From Bosea sp. PAMC 26642 (lineage in GTDB: Bacteria; Pseudomonadota; Alphaproteobacteria; Rhizobiales; Beijerinckiaceae), in contig NZ_CP014301.1 in the NCBI RefSeq assembly GCF_001562255.1, forward strand, positions 1,736,001 through 1,800,000: 64,000 nt of DNA, read 5' to 3'. The notes below the pieces were generated by a model. It saw only the letters and a list, made by a program, of their open reading frames with translations. It was not told the origin of the DNA and searched no databases. Shown here piece after piece: positions 34,305-43,197 of the stretch (position 1 is its first letter; each line of letters begins with the position of its first letter). The translations under genes and the position numbers were made by a program.

Positions 34305-35158
34305 GCGCGCGCCCTCGCGAACAGCCCATGCGGCCGGGTGATCAGCAGCACCACCATCAGCGCGTAGATGATGAAGGCGCCGACCTGCGGAACGAGATAC
34401 TTGCCGACGACGTCGGCGACGCCGAGCAGCATGGCGGCGAAGAATGGGCCGGTGATGCTGGAGGTTCCGCCGACCGTGACGACGATCAGGAAGTAGATCA
34501 TGAACTTCAGCGGGAATGTGGGATCCAGCCCCATCAGTTCGATGCCGAGCGCGCCGCCCAGGCCGGCGAGCCCGGAGCCCAGTGCGAAGGTCAGCGCGAA
34601 GAGACGGGTGACCGGAATGCCGAGCCCGCGCGCCACGCGGGCGTCGTCGACGGAGGCACGCAGCCGGCTGCCGAAACGCGTGCGCGTGAAGCCCCATTGC
34701 AGCGAGACCGCGAGCAGCCCGCATACTGCGATGACGAACAGCCTGTAGCGGCCGATGCCGATGCCGGCGATTTCAAAACGCCCCTGCAGCCAGGCCGGCA
34801 ACCGGATGAACTGCTGGCCGGAACCCATCAGCCAGTCGGTGCCTGCCACCGCCATGAAGACGAGGCCAATCGAAAACATCACCTGGTCGAGATGGCTCTT
34901 GGCGTACATCGGCCGGTAGATCAGCCGCTCCAGCACGATCCCGACCAGCGCCGCCACGAGGAAAGCGAGCGGCAGGCTGGCCAGGAACGGCAGGCCGAGC
35001 CTTTGCATCGCGGCCACCGCGACATAACCGCCGAGCATCGCGAAAGCGCCGTGGGCGAGGTTGACGAAATTCATCAACCCCATCGTCACGGACAGCCCGC
35101 AGCCAAGCACGAAGAGCACCATCCCGTAGGCGATGCCGTCGAACAGGATGGTCAGCAT
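34301..35158 (-). CDS. livH: ABC transporter permease, LivH type
   Basis: A 285-residue permease. GLMNFVNLAHGAFAMLG is the LivH signature near the N-terminus, RLRASVDDARVARGLG the coupling helix, and GTSSITGPFFAAMLLG a late membrane segment. It sits 31 bases after the binding-protein gene. Confidence 0.93.
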   Translation of the reverse strand: MLTILFDGIAYGMVLFVLGCGLSVTMGLMNFVNLAHGAFAMLGGYVAVAAMQRLGLPFLASLPLAFLVAALVGIVLERLIYRPMYAKSHLDQVMFSIGLVFMAVAGTDWLMGSGQQFIRLPAWLQGRFEIAGIGIGRYRLFVIAVCGLLAVSLQWGFTRTRFGSRLRASVDDARVARGLGIPVTRLFALTFALGSGLAGLGGALGIELMGLDPTFPLKFMIYFLIVVTVGGTSSITGPFFAAMLLGVADVVGKYLVPQVGAFIIYALMVVLLITRPHGLFARARA

Positions 35159-35189
35159 GTGCGGTGATCCGGGCTGGCCGGCACGCTCC

Positions 35190-36371
35190 TCACTTGCGCG
35201 CCTTCACCGGGTCCTTGACGTTCGGGATGGTCGCGAACTCGACATTGTAGAGTTCGGAGCCGACCTTTTCGGTCTTGCGGACATAGACGTTCTGAATGAT
35301 GTCGCGCGTATCGGGGTCGATCGAGATCGGCCCGCGCGGGCTTTCCCAGGCCGCGCCCTTCATCGCCGCGATCAGCTTGTCACCCTCGGTGTCGCCGCCG
35401 GTCTTCTTCAGCGCCTCGGTGATCAGCCGCATGCCGTCATAGCCGCCGACCGACATGAAGTTCGGGCGCATGCCGGGATTGGCCTTCTGGAAGGCCTCGA
35501 CATAGGCCTTGTTCGCCGGGCTGTCGTGCCGGGCGGAATAATGGTGCGTCGTGATGGCGCCGATCGCGACGTCGCCGATGCCGTCGAGGATGTCGTCATC
35601 GACCACGTCGCCGGGTCCGATCAGCTTGACGCCCGCCTTGTCCAGCCCTCGCTCGACGAACTGCTTCATGAACTGCGCGCCGATCCCCGACGGCACGAAG
35701 ACGAAGAGCGCGTCAGGCTTCGCTTCGGAGACACGCTGCAGGAAGGGTGCGAAATCGGGATTGCGCAGCGGCACGCGCACGCTCTCGACGGTGCCGCCCG
35801 CTCCCTTGAACTTGGCGGCAAAGGAGGTTTCTGCATCGATCCCCGGCCCGTAATCGGTCACGACCGTAAAGACCTTCTTGATGCTGTTGCCAGCCGCCCA
35901 GTCCGCCATCGGCTCCGACGCCTGCGGCAGCGTGAAGGACGTCCGCACGATATAGGGCGAGGCCTCGGTGATCGTCGCGGTCGCGGCCGCCATCACCACC
36001 TGCGGCACTTTCGCCTGCGTCGCGATCGGCGCCGTCGCCATGGCGAGCGGTGTCAGGCCGAAGCCGGCGAGCACCGCGACCTTGTCGTTTACGACCAGTT
36101 CTTGAGCGAACCGGCGAGTGGCGTCGGCATTGCCGGCATCGTCCTTGAGAATGACCTCCAGCTTGCGACCGCCATGGACCGGGCCTTCCTTTGCGAGGAA
36201 CAGCTTCACCGCCGCGTCGATCTGCCGGCCGGTCGAAGCGAAGGGGCCGGTCATCGGCAAGATCAGGCCGATCTTGACCGCGTCCTGCGCCAGTACCGCG
36301 CCTCCAGCCGAGACCGCCAGAGCGAGGCCGAGAATTCCACCCAGAACCGTCCTGCGATGCGTCATGTCCAT
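35190..36371 (-). CDS. livK: ABC transporter substrate-binding protein, LivK/HAAT type
   Basis: A 393-residue periplasmic receptor (family Peripla_BP_6). The export signal HRRTVLGGILGLALAV...AVLAQ has a twin Arg and may use Tat. The mature part starts VKIGLILPMTGPFASTG, the classic ligand strand, and VVMAAATATITEASPY carries ligand-binding residues of lobe 1. Homologues in aromatic degradation loci bind benzoate-like acids; that ligand class is inferred from the gallate genes upstream and dioxygenase downstream. It lies 49 bases after galC, so the gal and liv genes may be one long operon. Confidence 0.92.
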   Translation of the reverse strand: MDMTHRRTVLGGILGLALAVSAGGAVLAQDAVKIGLILPMTGPFASTGRQIDAAVKLFLAKEGPVHGGRKLEVILKDDAGNADATRRFAQELVVNDKVAVLAGFGLTPLAMATAPIATQAKVPQVVMAAATATITEASPYIVRTSFTLPQASEPMADWAAGNSIKKVFTVVTDYGPGIDAETSFAAKFKGAGGTVESVRVPLRNPDFAPFLQRVSEAKPDALFVFVPSGIGAQFMKQFVERGLDKAGVKLIGPGDVVDDDILDGIGDVAIGAITTHHYSARHDSPANKAYVEAFQKANPGMRPNFMSVGGYDGMRLITEALKKTGGDTEGDKLIAAMKGAAWESPRGPISIDPDTRDIIQNVYVRKTEKVGSELYNVEFATIPNVKDPVKARK

Positions 36372-36420
36372 ATTCCTCCCGATCGTGTTGTTTTGATCCC
36401 CTTGGCGGGGCTTGCTCTGC

Positions 36421-37104
36421 TTATTCGTCGTCGCGATAGATCAGCCCGGCCTTGGCGAGGCCTTCGCGCATAGCGTACATGTCCAGCCCGAGTTCGCCAA
36501 AGGCAAGCCTGCGGCGTTTGTCCTCCTCGTTCGCCTCGCGCTTGATCGCGGCGGCGGCGACGGCCTCGGCATCGAGCCGTGGCACGACCACGACACCGTC
36601 ATCATCGGCGACGATGACGTCGCCGGGATGAACGAGCGCGCCGGCGCAAACCACCGGCACGTTGACTGAGCCCGGCGTCGCCTTGACCGTGCCTTTGGCC
36701 GAGATCGCGCGCGACCAGACCGGGAAGCCCATTTCGGTGAGAATGCGCACGTCGCGCACCCCGGCATCGATGACGAGCGCGATGCCGCCGCGCGCCTTGA
36801 GCGACGTCGCCAGCAGATCGCCGAACATGCCGTCGGTGTTGTCGGTCGTGCAGGCGACGACGAGCACGTCGCCGGGCTTGACCTGTTCGATCGCGACATG
36901 GATCATCCAGTTGTCGCCGGGTTGGGCGAGGACCGTGACGGCGTTGCCGGCGATCTGGGCCCCCGCAAAGATCGGCCGCATATAGGGCTTCATCAGGCCG
37001 CTCCGGCCCATCGCCTCATGCGTCGTCGAGACGCCGACCTCGGCCAGCGTCGCGATGTCGGCGGATGCTGCGCGCTTGCTGGTACGGATGACGACGGGGT
37101 TCAT
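36421..37104 (-). CDS. galC: 4-carboxy-4-hydroxy-2-oxoadipate aldolase / oxaloacetate decarboxylase
   Basis: A 227-residue RraA-fold class II aldolase (GalC/LigK) that splits 4-carboxy-4-hydroxy-2-oxoadipate to pyruvate and oxaloacetate, the last step of gallate and protocatechuate 4,5-cleavage pathways. [30 protein letters not shown] and [12 protein letters not shown] with the metal-binding Asp match the family. The ATG at MNPVVIRTS overlaps the galB stop by four bases. The preceding two enzymes of the same pathway are adjacent, which confirms the assignment. Confidence 0.93.
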   Translation of the reverse strand: MNPVVIRTSKRAASADIATLAEVGVSTTHEAMGRSGLMKPYMRPIFAGAQIAGNAVTVLAQPGDNWMIHVAIEQVKPGDVLVVACTTDNTDGMFGDLLATSLKARGGIALVIDAGVRDVRILTEMGFPVWSRAISAKGTVKATPGSVNVPVVCAGALVHPGDVIVADDDGVVVVPRLDAEAVAAAAIKREANEEDKRRRLAFGELGLDMYAMREGLAKAGLIYRDDE

Positions 37105-37826
37105 GCCAGTATCTCCAGCGCTTCGGGAAAGAGCCGCTGATAGGCCTCGCCATAGGTCATGGCCTTGCCGGAGTTGCGGCCGCCCTGCATGCCTCGGTTC
37201 AGCGCGACGCGGGTATAGTATTCCCAGAGATGCTTCTGGGCGGCGAGAACCTCGAACGCCTTGCGTTTGATCTCCCAGACCTCGTCGATGTTGAGGATCA
37301 CATTGGGCTTGAAGTTGCACTGCTCGGGCTGGTGCGGTTCGAACAGGAAGACCGGAGGAGCCGCGTAGGCCCGCTCCGGATCGGGCTTGTGGCCGGCCGC
37401 CTGGGCGATGATGCGTGCCTCCTGGGCGAGGCGCGCCGCCTCAGGATGGTCGACATTGTAGGGGTCTTCGAGAGCGTGGGTCAGGACGAAGCTGGGGCCG
37501 AGCTCGTGGAAAAGATCGATCGCCCGGTCGAGCATCGCTTCGGTCGTGCGCAGCGGATAATCGCCCGCATCCATGAACTCGATCTCGGCGCCCAGCACGG
37601 CCGCCGCCCGCTCGGCTTCGTCGCGGCGCTGCGCCTTGACGTCTTCCATGCGCACGCCCGCCTTCTTCCAGGCGAACTGGCTCTCGCCGCGCTCGCCATA
37701 GGACAGGCAGAGGATCTTGACGCGCATGCCGCGCTTCGCATGCAGTGCGATGGCGCCACCGGCGCGCCAGACGAAATCGCCGGGGTGCGCCGTGATCACC
37801 AGCCCTGTTTTCTGCAGGCTCGTCAT
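37101..37826 (-). CDS. galB: 4-oxalomesaconate hydratase (PIG-L fold)
   Basis: A 241-residue protein with the PIG-L/LmbE fold, which in GalB of Pseudomonas putida has become a zinc hydratase that adds water to 4-oxalomesaconate. The first motif is [16 protein letters not shown], where the deacetylase AHPDDE has become [18 protein letters not shown] holds the later metal His residues. Located between galC and galD, it fits the pathway exactly. Automatic annotation would probably call it a deacetylase, which context contradicts. Confidence 0.9.
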   Translation of the reverse strand: MTSLQKTGLVITAHPGDFVWRAGGAIALHAKRGMRVKILCLSYGERGESQFAWKKAGVRMEDVKAQRRDEAERAAAVLGAEIEFMDAGDYPLRTTEAMLDRAIDLFHELGPSFVLTHALEDPYNVDHPEAARLAQEARIIAQAAGHKPDPERAYAAPPVFLFEPHQPEQCNFKPNVILNIDEVWEIKRKAFEVLAAQKHLWEYYTRVALNRGMQGGRNSGKAMTYGEAYQRLFPEALEILA

Positions 37827-37851
37827 GGGAGCTGGGTTCCCTCTCGTCTTC

Positions 37852-38970
37852 TCATTCGGCGGCGGAACGGATCGCGCCAGGTTGGGCTGCCATGATGCTG
37901 ACCGGCACGAAGGCGCGGCCCTCGATCAGGATGCGCGCGGTGCGCAGCAGCCCGGCCCGCTCGACCAGCGGGTGCTCGATCGTGCCGCCGACCGTCAGCG
38001 TCACGGTGAACTCGCCGGTCGGATGCTCCACCGACAGCGCGCGCTCCCGCCCTTGCGGCATGACTGCGACGGCCGCCGCCGGCGAACCGGGCAGCGCCGC
38101 GGCGGTCGCCACCGTCACCGCGGCAAAGACGCCAATCGAGGCGTGGCATTCATGCGGGATGAAGCTTCGCGTGCAGATCGCCCCGCCGGCGACCGGCGAC
38201 GCGACAAGAGCTATTTTCGGCACGACCTTCTTCGAGACGTCACCGAGATTCATCAGCGGGCCCGCAGCGAGGCGGATGCGCTCGATACGCTGCTTGAGGT
38301 CCATGTCGCTATCGAGTTGATCGCGCGACTCATAGCCGGTCCGCCCGACATCCGCCGCCCGCATCACGATGACCGGCATGCCGTTGTCGATCAGCGTACA
38401 GGGCACGCCCTCGATCTCGTCCACGACATGCCCCGTTGGCAACAAGGCCCCGCAGACCGAACCCTCCGCATTGAGAAAACCGATATCGATCGGCGCCGAG
38501 GTTCCCGGCACGCCATCGATGCGTGCAGGGCCTTCGGCGCTCGCCTCGCCATCGCGCGTGTCCATCGTCAGATCTGCGACGGTGCCAGTATTGACCGTGC
38601 GAACCCGGACCGTCGTGCGCGCGCCATTCGCAGTCACCAGCCCGCGCGCCAGTGCAAAGGGCCCGATCCCGGCAAGAATATTGCCGCAGTTTGGCGTCGT
38701 ATCGACGGATGCCGTCTCGACCCCGACCTGCGCGAACAGGAAATCGATATCGCAGCCGGGCTCGCTGGATGCTGAGACGATCGCGACCTTGCTGGTCAGG
38801 GGATGGGCGCCACCGAGCCCGTCGACCTGGCGCTTGTCCGGCGAACCCATCACTGCCAGCAGAAAGGCATCACGCAGGGCGACATCCGCCGGCAGATCGT
38901 CCCTGAGGAAATAGGCGCCCTTCGAGGTGCCGCCCCGGATCAGCATACAGGGGACTGCGATCTGGCTCAT
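37852..38970 (-). CDS. galD: 4-oxalomesaconate tautomerase (PrpF family)
   Basis: A 372-residue PrpF/diaminopimelate-epimerase-fold isomerase, GalD, which converts the enol or keto form of 4-oxalomesaconate for GalB. CMLIRGGTSKGAYFL at the N-terminus and TTPNCGNILAGIGPFA with the probable catalytic Cys near residue 93 are typical, as is HECHASIGVFAAVT in the second domain. It lies four bases after the Bug-type gene and 25 before galB. Confidence 0.92.
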   Translation of the reverse strand: MSQIAVPCMLIRGGTSKGAYFLRDDLPADVALRDAFLLAVMGSPDKRQVDGLGGAHPLTSKVAIVSASSEPGCDIDFLFAQVGVETASVDTTPNCGNILAGIGPFALARGLVTANGARTTVRVRTVNTGTVADLTMDTRDGEASAEGPARIDGVPGTSAPIDIGFLNAEGSVCGALLPTGHVVDEIEGVPCTLIDNGMPVIVMRAADVGRTGYESRDQLDSDMDLKQRIERIRLAAGPLMNLGDVSKKVVPKIALVASPVAGGAICTRSFIPHECHASIGVFAAVTVATAAALPGSPAAAVAVMPQGRERALSVEHPTGEFTVTLTVGGTIEHPLVERAGLLRTARILIEGRAFVPVSIMAAQPGAIRSAAE

Positions 38971-38974
38971 CGCC

Positions 38975-39964
38975 TCACTCCGACGCCTTGATGCCGGCGC
39001 GGGTGATCACGTCGCGCCAGAGCGCAAGCTCCGAGCCGATCAGCTTTCCGAAGCCCTCTGGCGTTTCCGGGCGGGAGATCGCGCCGTCGCGGGCCAGCGC
39101 CGCTGCGAATTCCGGCTGGCTCAGCAGGGTGTTGATCTCGCGGTTGAGCCTCTCCACGATCGGGGCCGGCGTCCCCGCCGGCGCCACGAACCCATACCAT
39201 TGCACGGCCTCGAAATCCTTTAGGCCGCCCTCGGCCAGCGTCGGCAGGTCCGGCGCAAATCCGGCCCGTTCGCGGCTCGCGACGCCGAGCACCCTGAGTT
39301 GCCCGCCCTCGGCCAGCGGCAGAACGGCCGGCCCACCCGTCAGCGTGAACTGGACGTTGCCGGCGACGAGGTCGGTCACGGAAGGAGAGGTGCCCCGGTA
39401 AGGCACATGAACCGCCTCGATGCCGGCGCGGTAGTTCAGATAGGCGGTCGCGATATGGGCCGCGCTGCCCTGGCCGCCGGAACTGTAGTTCAGCTTGCCG
39501 GGGTTCGCCTTGGCATAGGCGACGAATTCCGCCAGGTTTCTGACCGGCAGCCTGGGATTTATCGCCAGGATGTTGGGCACCATCGCGACAAGCGCGACCG
39601 GCTGGAAGTCCTTGACCGGATCATAGGGCACATGGGCATAAAGCGAGGGCGCGAAGGCGAGCGTGCCGATATGGCCCATCATCAGGGTGTGGCCGTCGGG
39701 CTCCGCCTTCGCGACCTGTCCCGAGGCGGTCATGCCGCCCGCGCCGGGGCGATTTTCGATCACAAGGCCCTTGCCGGGAATGGCCTGCTCCAGTTTGCTG
39801 GCGATCAACCGGGCCAGGACATCCGTACTGCCGCCCGGCGTGAAGGGCACGACGATCCGGATGACCTGGCTGGGCCATGCCGGTTGCGCACGTGCGGGGC
39901 CAAGACCGGATAGGCTGGCCACCCCCAGGCCAGTGAGAAGCGAGCGACGGTCGAGAGTCATCAT
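38975..39964 (-). CDS. Bug-type (tripartite tricarboxylate) periplasmic binding protein
   Basis: A 329-residue solute receptor of the Bug/TctC family. It has a Tat-like signal (LDRRSLLTGLGVA...GPARAQ), then IRIVVPFTPGGSTDVLAR, IENRPGAGGMTASGQVAK and YSSGGQGSAAHIA, which form the two carboxylate-binding loops of the family. Bug proteins deliver carboxylic acids to TctAB transporters, but no TctA or TctB gene is in this window, so it is an orphan receptor here. The ATG overlaps the oxidoreductase stop. Gallate or a related acid is a fair guess for ligand. Confidence 0.92.
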   Translation of the reverse strand: MMTLDRRSLLTGLGVASLSGLGPARAQPAWPSQVIRIVVPFTPGGSTDVLARLIASKLEQAIPGKGLVIENRPGAGGMTASGQVAKAEPDGHTLMMGHIGTLAFAPSLYAHVPYDPVKDFQPVALVAMVPNILAINPRLPVRNLAEFVAYAKANPGKLNYSSGGQGSAAHIATAYLNYRAGIEAVHVPYRGTSPSVTDLVAGNVQFTLTGGPAVLPLAEGGQLRVLGVASRERAGFAPDLPTLAEGGLKDFEAVQWYGFVAPAGTPAPIVERLNREINTLLSQPEFAAALARDGAISRPETPEGFGKLIGSELALWRDVITRAGIKASE

Positions 39965-40791
39965 GCATCTCCCTTGCTGCGGGCGCCGCGCTGCTGGGCG
40001 TCGGCAACCGCGTGAGCAAGGCCGGGGTCGATTCCGGCCGCCGCCAGCATCTCCGCTGACTCGCGCATTTCGGCCGCCCGGCGCATGCCATGTGTCGCGA
40101 CGCGTTCCCGCATGTCGGCGGCGAGCGCGTGGAATTCGATCGAGGGGAACGTCGCGTGCAGACTGGCGAAGACGGGGTCCTTGACGTCCCAGGCCTCGCA
40201 GGCCGCGGAGCAATCGACCATCAGCGTCTCGAGGCCCTTGATCACGATGCTGCGGCAGAGTTTCATCGCCGAAGCTCGACCGACGACCGCGGAAACCGGC
40301 GTCAGATTCATGCCCAGCGCGTTGAGCTCCTCGGCGGCCGATTGTGCCTTCGGGCCGCCGGCCAGGATCGAGACCTTGAGGCCGGGTTTCATCACCGGCG
40401 CCATCACCGCCGCCTCGATATAATCCGCGCCGCTGGCCTCGACCGCTTTGGCCGCTCTCTGCTTGGTCGAGGGCGCGGCGGAATTCACATCGACGAAGAT
40501 TTGCCCGGGCCTCAGCCAGGCGGCAGCCTCGATCGCCACCGCCTCGGCCCGATCGGCCGTGACGGCCGAGAAGACGAAACGGGCATCCGGGCCGAGTGCT
40601 TCCGGCGACGCGGCGCAACCGACGCCGATCGCCCGGGCCGCATCCTCCAGCCGTCGACCCGCTTCGCTGCCGAACAGCATGTCATAAGCGCAGATACCGG
40701 CCGCGCCATTGGCCAGCAGCCCGCGAGCGAAGGTCTGCCCGACTTCACCGAACCCGATGAATGCGATCGTCGCCGGTGCTGGACCAGCCAT
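39961..40791 (-). CDS. NAD(P)-dependent oxidoreductase with DUF1932-like C-terminus
   Basis: A 276-residue protein of the 6-phosphogluconate/3-hydroxyisobutyrate dehydrogenase superfamily. The Rossmann start is IAFIGFGEVGQTFARGL, VDVNSAAPSTKQRAAKAV is the substrate loop, and SAMKLCRSIVIKGLETL carries the conserved Lys helix. The C-terminal helical part matches the DUF1932-type group. It heads the gallate operon; it may reduce or oxidise a side-chain or ring-fission intermediate, but which is unknown. GGGAGG precedes the ATG. Confidence 0.85.
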   Translation of the reverse strand: MAGPAPATIAFIGFGEVGQTFARGLLANGAAGICAYDMLFGSEAGRRLEDAARAIGVGCAASPEALGPDARFVFSAVTADRAEAVAIEAAAWLRPGQIFVDVNSAAPSTKQRAAKAVEASGADYIEAAVMAPVMKPGLKVSILAGGPKAQSAAEELNALGMNLTPVSAVVGRASAMKLCRSIVIKGLETLMVDCSAACEAWDVKDPVFASLHATFPSIEFHALAADMRERVATHGMRRAAEMRESAEMLAAAGIDPGLAHAVADAQQRGARSKGDA

Positions 40792-40840
40792 CGTCGCGCC
40801 TCCCTGTGCGTTTCTTCCCACAGCAAGGGTGGCCCAGGCT

Positions 40841-40866
40841 CATTCTCTCATCAAATGATAAGAATG
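40841..40866. promoter_or_regulatory. Inverted repeat upstream of gallate operon
   Basis: CATTCT (40841-40846) and AGAATG (40861-40866) form a perfect 6-bp inverted repeat around a 14-base spacer that itself contains TCAT-N3-ATGA. It lies 50 bases before the first gene of the gal operon and just after the LysR gene. The size suits a LysR-type recognition site. Binding by the adjacent regulator is inferred. Confidence 0.4.
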
Positions 40867-40882
40867 CAGCGATTGATTACTT

Positions 40883-41797
40883 TCATTCATCTCTCCGCGG
40901 CGTAACGCTGCGCTTCAGCGCCTGGCTCAGCAGCGACAGTAGATCGCGCGCCGCCGGGCGCAACGGCACGGTCTTGCGGGTGATGATGCCGAGGGTTCGT
41001 GAAATGGCCGGCGAGCGCAAAGGGATCGCGACCAGTTCGCCGACATCGACCACATCGAGCGCGAGCTGAGGCACGATCGCATAGCCGATACCCGAGCGCA
41101 CCAGGCTGACCGCGGTCACGACGCGCTGAACCTCGTAGCGCCACGTCAATGCCTCGCGCCGGGCACCCAGTGCATCGTCTATCAGGATGCGATTGCCGGT
41201 CTCGGCACTGATGCGCACCAATGGTTCGTCCTGCAGCTGCGCCCAAGTCAGCGATGTCGCCCCGGCGAGCGGCATGCTGCGATGGCTGACCAGAACGAAG
41301 GGCTCCTTGACGATCGGCTTGAGTTCGAGATCCCAGCGGTTCGCCGCGACGATGGTGACGCCAAACTCCGCCTCGCCCGACTGGACCTTGTCGGCGATCT
41401 CAGAGGCCGAATTGTCATGGACCCGGACGCCGATGCCTGGATGGCGCCTGGCGAAGGCCGCGATCACTGACGGCATGCAATGCACGGCCACGGTCGGCAG
41501 GCACCCGACCGCAACCTGCTCGTCGGCCGCGTGCACGTCGACCCTGACCTCGTTGATCGCCGATCCGAGATCCTCGAAGATCCGCCGTGCACGCGGCAAC
41601 AACGTCGTGCCGGCAGCGGTCAGCGAAACCTGGCGAGTGGTCCGCAGTAAGAGCGGCGTACCGAGCGACTCTTCCAACTTGCGTACACGATGGCTGAGCG
41701 CTGTCTGGGACAAGTTCAGATGCGACGCTGCAGCGCGAAAACTGCCGCGCTCCGCGATACTGATAAAGGCCTGCAAGCCGAGGACGTCCGCGCGCAT
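40883..41797 (-). CDS. LysR family regulator, probably of the gallate operon
   Basis: A 304-residue LysR-type regulator with HTH at residues ~5-60 (AFISIAERGSFRAAA, SQTALSHRVRKLEES) and a co-inducer domain ending in HRS and LVRSGIGYAIVPQ segments. It is just upstream of the gal operon on the same strand, unlike the usual divergent arrangement, so it could share the transcript. A GalR-like role in gallate use is likely but unproved. Confidence 0.9.
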   Translation of the reverse strand: MRADVLGLQAFISIAERGSFRAAASHLNLSQTALSHRVRKLEESLGTPLLLRTTRQVSLTAAGTTLLPRARRIFEDLGSAINEVRVDVHAADEQVAVGCLPTVAVHCMPSVIAAFARRHPGIGVRVHDNSASEIADKVQSGEAEFGVTIVAANRWDLELKPIVKEPFVLVSHRSMPLAGATSLTWAQLQDEPLVRISAETGNRILIDDALGARREALTWRYEVQRVVTAVSLVRSGIGYAIVPQLALDVVDVGELVAIPLRSPAISRTLGIITRKTVPLRPAARDLLSLLSQALKRSVTPRRDE

Positions 41798-42019
41798 CAG
41801 GCACGCTAGCGTTTTACGTGGCCGATTGCGAGATTCCAGACGCCGGTCAGCATCGGTGCCGATGACTACCCGATCTCAGAGGTGAGGATACGCCGACAGA
41901 AGCAAGGTAATGAGATACGCAAAATGCACAGGCAGGACTTGCAGAGCACGAGAACCACTCTGCCGGATGGATACCATTCACGAAGCCGGGTCTGAGAGGG
42001 TGGAGATGCCGCACATCGC

Positions 42020-43039
42020 CTATCTTCTCTTCCCCCGCGCCCCGCTCGGCGACGGCGTCTTCGCCTTGTTCTCCGCACCGAGCTTGCGCCAGCGTGCCAA
42101 CCGTTCGGGGTCGATCGCGCCGCTCGCCACTGCCGCCTGCACGGCGCAGCCGGGCTCGTGCTCATGGGTGCAGTCGCGAAAGCGGCAGGACGGGGCGAGC
42201 TCGGTGATTTCGGCGAACAGCGTCTCCAGCCCCCCGGCCGCGTCGCTGACATGGAGCGTGCGCATGCCCGGCGTATCGATCACCCAGCCGCCCCCGGCGA
42301 TGGCGTGCAGCGAACGCGCGGTCGTGGTGTGGCGGCCTTTTGCATCGTGTTCGCGGATCTCGCCGGTCTGCTGCGGCTCGCCGTCGACATGGCCCGCCAG
42401 CGCATTCACCAGCGTCGATTTGCCGACGCCAGACGAGCCGACCAGGGCCACGGTGCGCCCCTCCCCGCACCAGGGCTGGAGGGCAACCGCCGCATCCGCC
42501 GCGCGCGGGTTCACCACCACCACGGCAAGCCCCCGCTGCAGTGCCGCGGCCTGCTCGCGATAGGCCTCCACATCCTCGGCGAGATCGGCCTTGGTCAGCA
42601 GGATCACCGGCTCGGCGCCGCTCTCATTGACCAGCGCCAGATAGCGCTCCAGCCGGGCGGCGTTGAAATCGGCATTGCAGGAGGTGACAATGAACAGCGT
42701 GTCGATATTGGCCCCTGCCGCTTGCGGCGACGTGCCGCCCTCGGTGCGCCGCGCCAGTACCGTCCTGCGCTCCAGCCGGCGGACCAGCAGGTCGGAGCCG
42801 GGCTCGACCAGCACCCAGTCGCCGACGGTGAAATCGCCGGTCCGGGCATGGACGGGCAGCACCAGCCTGATCGGCCCCGTCGTCGCGATCGCCGTCATCC
42901 GGGCGCGATGCACGGTGGCGACGCGCGCCGGCACGAGCCCGGCTTCGTCGGGCTCGCACTGCTCGGCGAAGAAAGCCTGCCAGCCCAATGCGGCAAGAGA
43001 CGGCGCGGCAAGAGACGGCGCGGCTTCGTTCTCGCTCAC
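42020..43039 (-). CDS. rsgA: Ribosome small-subunit maturation GTPase RsgA
   Basis: A 339-residue circularly permuted GTPase that releases assembly factors from the 30S subunit. After an OB domain (VGDWVLVEPG) the motifs come in order G4 LLTKADLAED, G1 GSSGVGKSTLVNAL, G3 IDTPGMRTL, then a zinc-binding region CRFRDCTHEHEPGC. The GTG at VSENEAAP was chosen, preceded by GGCGAG. Near the start APSLA occurs twice in tandem from a 15-base duplication. It is transcribed away from the Gfo/Idh gene. Confidence 0.93.
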   Translation of the reverse strand: MSENEAAPSLAAPSLAALGWQAFFAEQCEPDEAGLVPARVATVHRARMTAIATTGPIRLVLPVHARTGDFTVGDWVLVEPGSDLLVRRLERRTVLARRTEGGTSPQAAGANIDTLFIVTSCNADFNAARLERYLALVNESGAEPVILLTKADLAEDVEAYREQAAALQRGLAVVVVNPRAADAAVALQPWCGEGRTVALVGSSGVGKSTLVNALAGHVDGEPQQTGEIREHDAKGRHTTTARSLHAIAGGGWVIDTPGMRTLHVSDAAGGLETLFAEITELAPSCRFRDCTHEHEPGCAVQAAVASGAIDPERLARWRKLGAENKAKTPSPSGARGKRR

Positions 43040-43197
43040 GATCTCGCCCGGCGCTGAAGTCTCGGTCCCATCCGCGATGCTAGAGCGGGCTTTTGCCACG
43101 CTGGCAAGTCCAGCCGGCACGGACGACTGGACTCGATCGCGGCGCAGCCGCAGACAGGAACCCTGCCCTGCCCACGCAAGCGCGAAAGCTGACGCCC

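Noticed and set aside
31827..36371. Leucine/isoleucine/valine transporter
   Set aside because: Family is Liv-type, but the operon is catabolic for aromatics. The gene symbols describe the class, not the substrate.
37101..37826. Second PIG-L deacetylase
   Set aside because: Its motif is AHPGDF and it is flanked by galC and galD; GalB hydratase is the consistent call.
41798..42019. Small gene between the LysR gene and rsgA
   Set aside because: About 220 bases with only short, biased frames and no ribosome site plus start pair. I see nothing in it beyond likely promoter sequence of the LysR gene.
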